Positions 40,454 through 42,496 of a stretch of 42,496 nucleotides of DNA are shown one piece after another; the first letter of the stretch is position 1; each line of letters starts with the position of its first letter. Source of the stretch: an uncultured Acidimicrobiales bacterium (GTDB lineage: Bacteria > Actinomycetota > Acidimicrobiia > Acidimicrobiales > SZUA-35); NCBI GenBank assembly GCA_937976305.1, contig CALJSB010000012.1, positions 1 through 42,496 of the forward strand, in the 5' to 3' direction. A program made the position numbers and the translations under genes. The notes below the pieces were generated by a model. It saw only the letters and a program-made list of their open reading frames with translations, was not told the DNA's origin and ran no database searches.

Positions 40454-40975
40454 TCAGCGGGTGTGATAGCCGCTCTCGATGTAGACCGTCTCGATCCCAA
40501 GCGCCTTGTATGCCGCGATGTTTCGAGGGTGGTCATCGATTGCCAGGGTCGGCTCGAACCCGGCCTCACGGAGCTGGGCAACCGCTTCGGTCTTCATCGT
40601 CGACGCCCGGCTGTAGTCACCGGTTGATCGCATGATCAGGAGATCCCATCGGATCTCGCGCGAGTCAAGCCACTCCATGGTGATTTGATCGACCCAATCG
40701 GGCCTCGAGGTCACCAGAGCAATCAGGTGCTGGTCAGGAACCTGGTCGAGAAACTCGACCTGAGCATCGATCGTCTCGTCGTCGGCCGCCGCGAGGAAGA
40801 AGCTGTCCCAGTCCTGCCAGCGGCCGTTGTTGAGATAATGCTGCCGATGTCGAGCATCAGCGAGCACGCCATCGATGTCGACGCACAGCGTGATGCGCGA
40901 ATCGCCGGTCTCGGTTGTCGGGGTGCGGGCGGTGTCACGCCAGTACCAGGTGGGCGAAGCGCCGAAGCGAGCCAG
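40454..40975 (-). CDS. HAD-like phosphatase, non-ATG start
   Basis: A HAD-superfamily protein. HAD motif I is TLCVDIDGVLAD, motif II is ALVTSRPDW, and the late motif is PTLAIDDHPRNIAAYKALGI. Motif I ends just at the first ATG/GTG/TTG in this frame (a GTG at 40867), so a start there would cut off its catalytic Asp. Upstream codons stay open until the acetyl-CoA synthetase gene but contain no ATG, GTG or TTG. A CTG at 40975, with GAGGA about 9 nt ahead, or a CTG at 40984 overlapping the synthetase stop (CTGA), would restore the motif. I use 40975, giving 173 residues. Swapped-in polynucleotide-kinase-type 3'-phosphatase and 5'-nucleotidase roles are both possible. Confidence 0.7.
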   Translation of the reverse strand: MARFGASPTWYWRDTARTPTTETGDSRITLCVDIDGVLADARHRQHYLNNGRWQDWDSFFLAAADDETIDAQVEFLDQVPDQHLIALVTSRPDWVDQITMEWLDSREIRWDLLIMRSTGDYSRASTMKTEAVAQLREAGFEPTLAIDDHPRNIAAYKALGIETVYIESGYHTR

Positions 40976-40980
40976 GTCGC

Positions 40981-42496
40981 TCAGTCCTCGTCGCTCTGTG
41001 ATGCCTTGGCCGCGATCTCAGCCACAACATCGGGGTCGGCAAGCGTCGTGGTGTCACCCAGCGAGCGCCCATCGGCAACATCTCGGAGCAACCGGCGCAT
41101 GATCTTGCCCGATCGTGTCTTGGGAAGATCGGGCACGATGATCACGGTCTTGGGCCGGGCGATCTTGCCGAGCTTCACACCGACATGCTCGCGAATCTCG
41201 TCGCCCAGCTCCTGCGAGGGTTCGTGGCTACCACGAAGGATGACATACCCGATGATCGCCTGGCCGGTGAGTTCGTCTGATCCGCCGACAACCGCCGCCT
41301 CGGCAACGCCAGGGTGATCGACGAGGGCCGACTCGACCTCGGTTGTCGAAATGCGGTGACCCGAGACGTTCATGACGTCGTCGACTCGGCCGAGCAGCCA
41401 GAGATAGCCGTCGTCGTCGAGCTTGGCCCCGTCACCAGCGAAGTACTTGCCTTCGTAGGTGCTCCAGTAGGTGTCGCGATAGCGCTGCTCGTCGCCCCAG
41501 ATGCCTCGCAGCATCGACGGCCAGGGCTTGGCGATCGTGAGATACCCACCGCCGCTGGTAATGACCTGGCCGCTGTCGTCAACGAGCTCGGCAAACACGC
41601 CAGGAATCGTGTGGCAGGCGGAGCCCGGCTTGGTTGTGGTGACACCCGGCAACGGGGTGATCATGTTGGCACCGGTCTCGGTTTGCCACCACGTGTCGAC
41701 AATGGGGCGGGCCTCACCACCGATGTGCTCGTGGTACCACATCCAGGCCTCGGGGTTGATCGGCTCACCGACCGTGCCCAACACCCGTAGTGATGAGAGA
41801 TCGTGCTTCTGCGGCTCCTCGGCCCCCCACTTCATGAACATACGGATGGCGGTTGGTGCGGTGTACAGCTGCGTGACGCCGTACCGCTCGACAATGTCCC
41901 AGAGACGATCTTTGCCGGGCGTATCGGGCGTGCCCTCGTACATCACGGAGGTGCAGGCATTGGTGAGCGGCCCGTAGACGATGTAGCTGTGGCCGGTGAC
42001 CCAGCCGATGTCGGCGGCACACCAGTAGATGTCGGTCTCGGGGTGGACGTCGAACGTGTATTTGTGTGTGAACGCCACCTGCGTGAGGTAGCCGCCCGTC
42101 GTGTGCATGATGCCCTTGGGCTTGGCCGTGGTGCCCGAGGTATACAGCAGGTAGAGCAGCTGCTCGGCGTCCATCGGCTCGGCCGGACAATCGTTCGAGG
42201 CATCGGCCATGAGCTCATGCCACCAGTGATCCCGACCCTCGGTCATCGTGACCTCGGTGTCGCAGCGGTTCACGACGACGACGTTCTCCACGGTGGGGGC
42301 ACCGTCGACCAGCGCGGCGTCCACATTGACCTTGAGCGCCGACGGAGCGCCACGGCGGTAGCCGGCATCGGCCGTGATGACCATGCGTGCGTCGGCGTCC
42401 TCGCAGCGGTCCTTGATGGCGTCGGGCGAGAACCCACCGAAGATGACCGAGTGAGCCACACCGATGCGGCTGCAGGCGAGCATCGCGATCGGGAGC
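40981..42496 (-). CDS. acs: Acetyl-CoA synthetase, C-terminal part (5' end outside the window)
   Basis: The last 505 residues of an adenylate-forming acetate-CoA ligase, cut at the 5' end by the window edge. The adenylate motif is [20 protein letters not shown], followed by [20 protein letters not shown], the acetate-pocket segment [16 protein letters not shown], the hinge [16 protein letters not shown] and the C-terminal lysine site [13 protein letters not shown], which is often inhibited by lysine acetylation. These are AcsA rather than propionyl-CoA synthetase features. The open frame continues past 42496 and no start codon is seen. It makes acetyl-CoA from acetate, ATP and CoA. Confidence 0.95.
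   Translation of the reverse strand, partial: LPIAMLACSRIGVAHSVIFGGFSPDAIKDRCEDADARMVITADAGYRRGAPSALKVNVDAALVDGAPTVENVVVVNRCDTEVTMTEGRDHWWHELMADASNDCPAEPMDAEQLLYLLYTSGTTAKPKGIMHTTGGYLTQVAFTHKYTFDVHPETDIYWCAADIGWVTGHSYIVYGPLTNACTSVMYEGTPDTPGKDRLWDIVERYGVTQLYTAPTAIRMFMKWGAEEPQKHDLSSLRVLGTVGEPINPEAWMWYHEHIGGEARPIVDTWWQTETGANMITPLPGVTTTKPGSACHTIPGVFAELVDDSGQVITSGGGYLTIAKPWPSMLRGIWGDEQRYRDTYWSTYEGKYFAGDGAKLDDDGYLWLLGRVDDVMNVSGHRISTTEVESALVDHPGVAEAAVVGGSDELTGQAIIGYVILRGSHEPSQELGDEIREHVGVKLGKIARPKTVIIVPDLPKTRSGKIMRRLLRDVADGRSLGDTTTLADPDVVAEIAAKASQSDED

Overview
The window looks like a chromosomal segment of a high-GC, Gram-positive-type heterotroph, most likely an actinobacterium of the Acidimicrobiia kind. 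The pointers are lipoproteins with long Asp/Ser/Glu-rich linkers, GTG starts and ATGA-type overlaps, an Hsp70 with a membrane tail, and a DUF3179 lipoprotein. This placement is inferred, not proven. There is no insertion sequence, phage gene or CRISPR array. Genes are densely packed and only one gap exceeds 300 bp (3592-3934).

Layout. 1-1438: the start of tuf (EF-Tu) running off the left edge, tRNA-Met(CAT), tRNA-Thr(GGT) and tRNA-Tyr(GTA) on the minus strand, and a PAT-like acetyltransferase on the plus strand. 1477-3591: YajQ and a membrane-anchored Hsp70-like protein. 3935-10277, minus strand: a regulator, a complete BMP-type nucleoside ABC importer (two permeases, lipoprotein, double ATPase) and a small-molecule kinase. 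10370-18690, plus strand: a tightly coupled catabolic operon of M20 N-carbamoyl amidohydrolase, YgfK-like flavin/Fe-S protein, D-N-carbamoylase-like nitrilase, fused Fe-S/molybdopterin hydroxylase of the xanthine dehydrogenase family, and a fold-type II PLP enzyme. 18811-27319: DUF3179 lipoprotein, spermidine-synthase-like membrane protein with a coupled lipoprotein, Bcp peroxiredoxin, GGDEF-EAL protein, HtpX protease and an orphan amino-acid-type binding lipoprotein. 27372-30959: glycolate oxidase glcDEF. 31174-35485: a small membrane protein and a DctPQM TRAP transporter. 35603-37476: MBL-fold hydrolase and DJ-1/PfpI protein. 37648-40432: a divergent unit of DinB-like protein and amine oxidase on one side, PPOX-class flavoprotein and TetR on the other. 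40454-42496: a HAD-like phosphatase and the C-terminal part of acetyl-CoA synthetase.

The most interesting part is 4930-18690. Import of a nucleoside-like compound, hydroxylation by a molybdenum enzyme, a YgfK-type reductase, two carbamoyl hydrolases and a PLP enzyme together suggest breakdown of a purine- or hydantoin-like heterocycle. The set resembles the ygfK/xdhD/ygeX/ygeY/ssnA/hyuA clusters of enteric and gut bacteria, with differences. The YgfK homologue lacks the central FAD/NAD(P)H module of the E. coli protein, the molybdenum enzyme has no FAD subunit, and no hydantoinase or selenium gene is visible. The regulator joins a thiamine-binding-like (YkoF/MTH1187) domain to a DauR-type helix-turn-helix. 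Matching CTTTAC-N5-GTAAAG-type inverted repeats lie before both the importer operon and the catabolic operon, which ties them into one regulon.

Other signals are a TetR-type operator sitting on a TATAAT box (39310-39333), a 77-nt branched palindrome (36692-36768), repeats upstream of glcD, and a phosphatase gene whose catalytic motif lies upstream of any ATG, GTG or TTG start.
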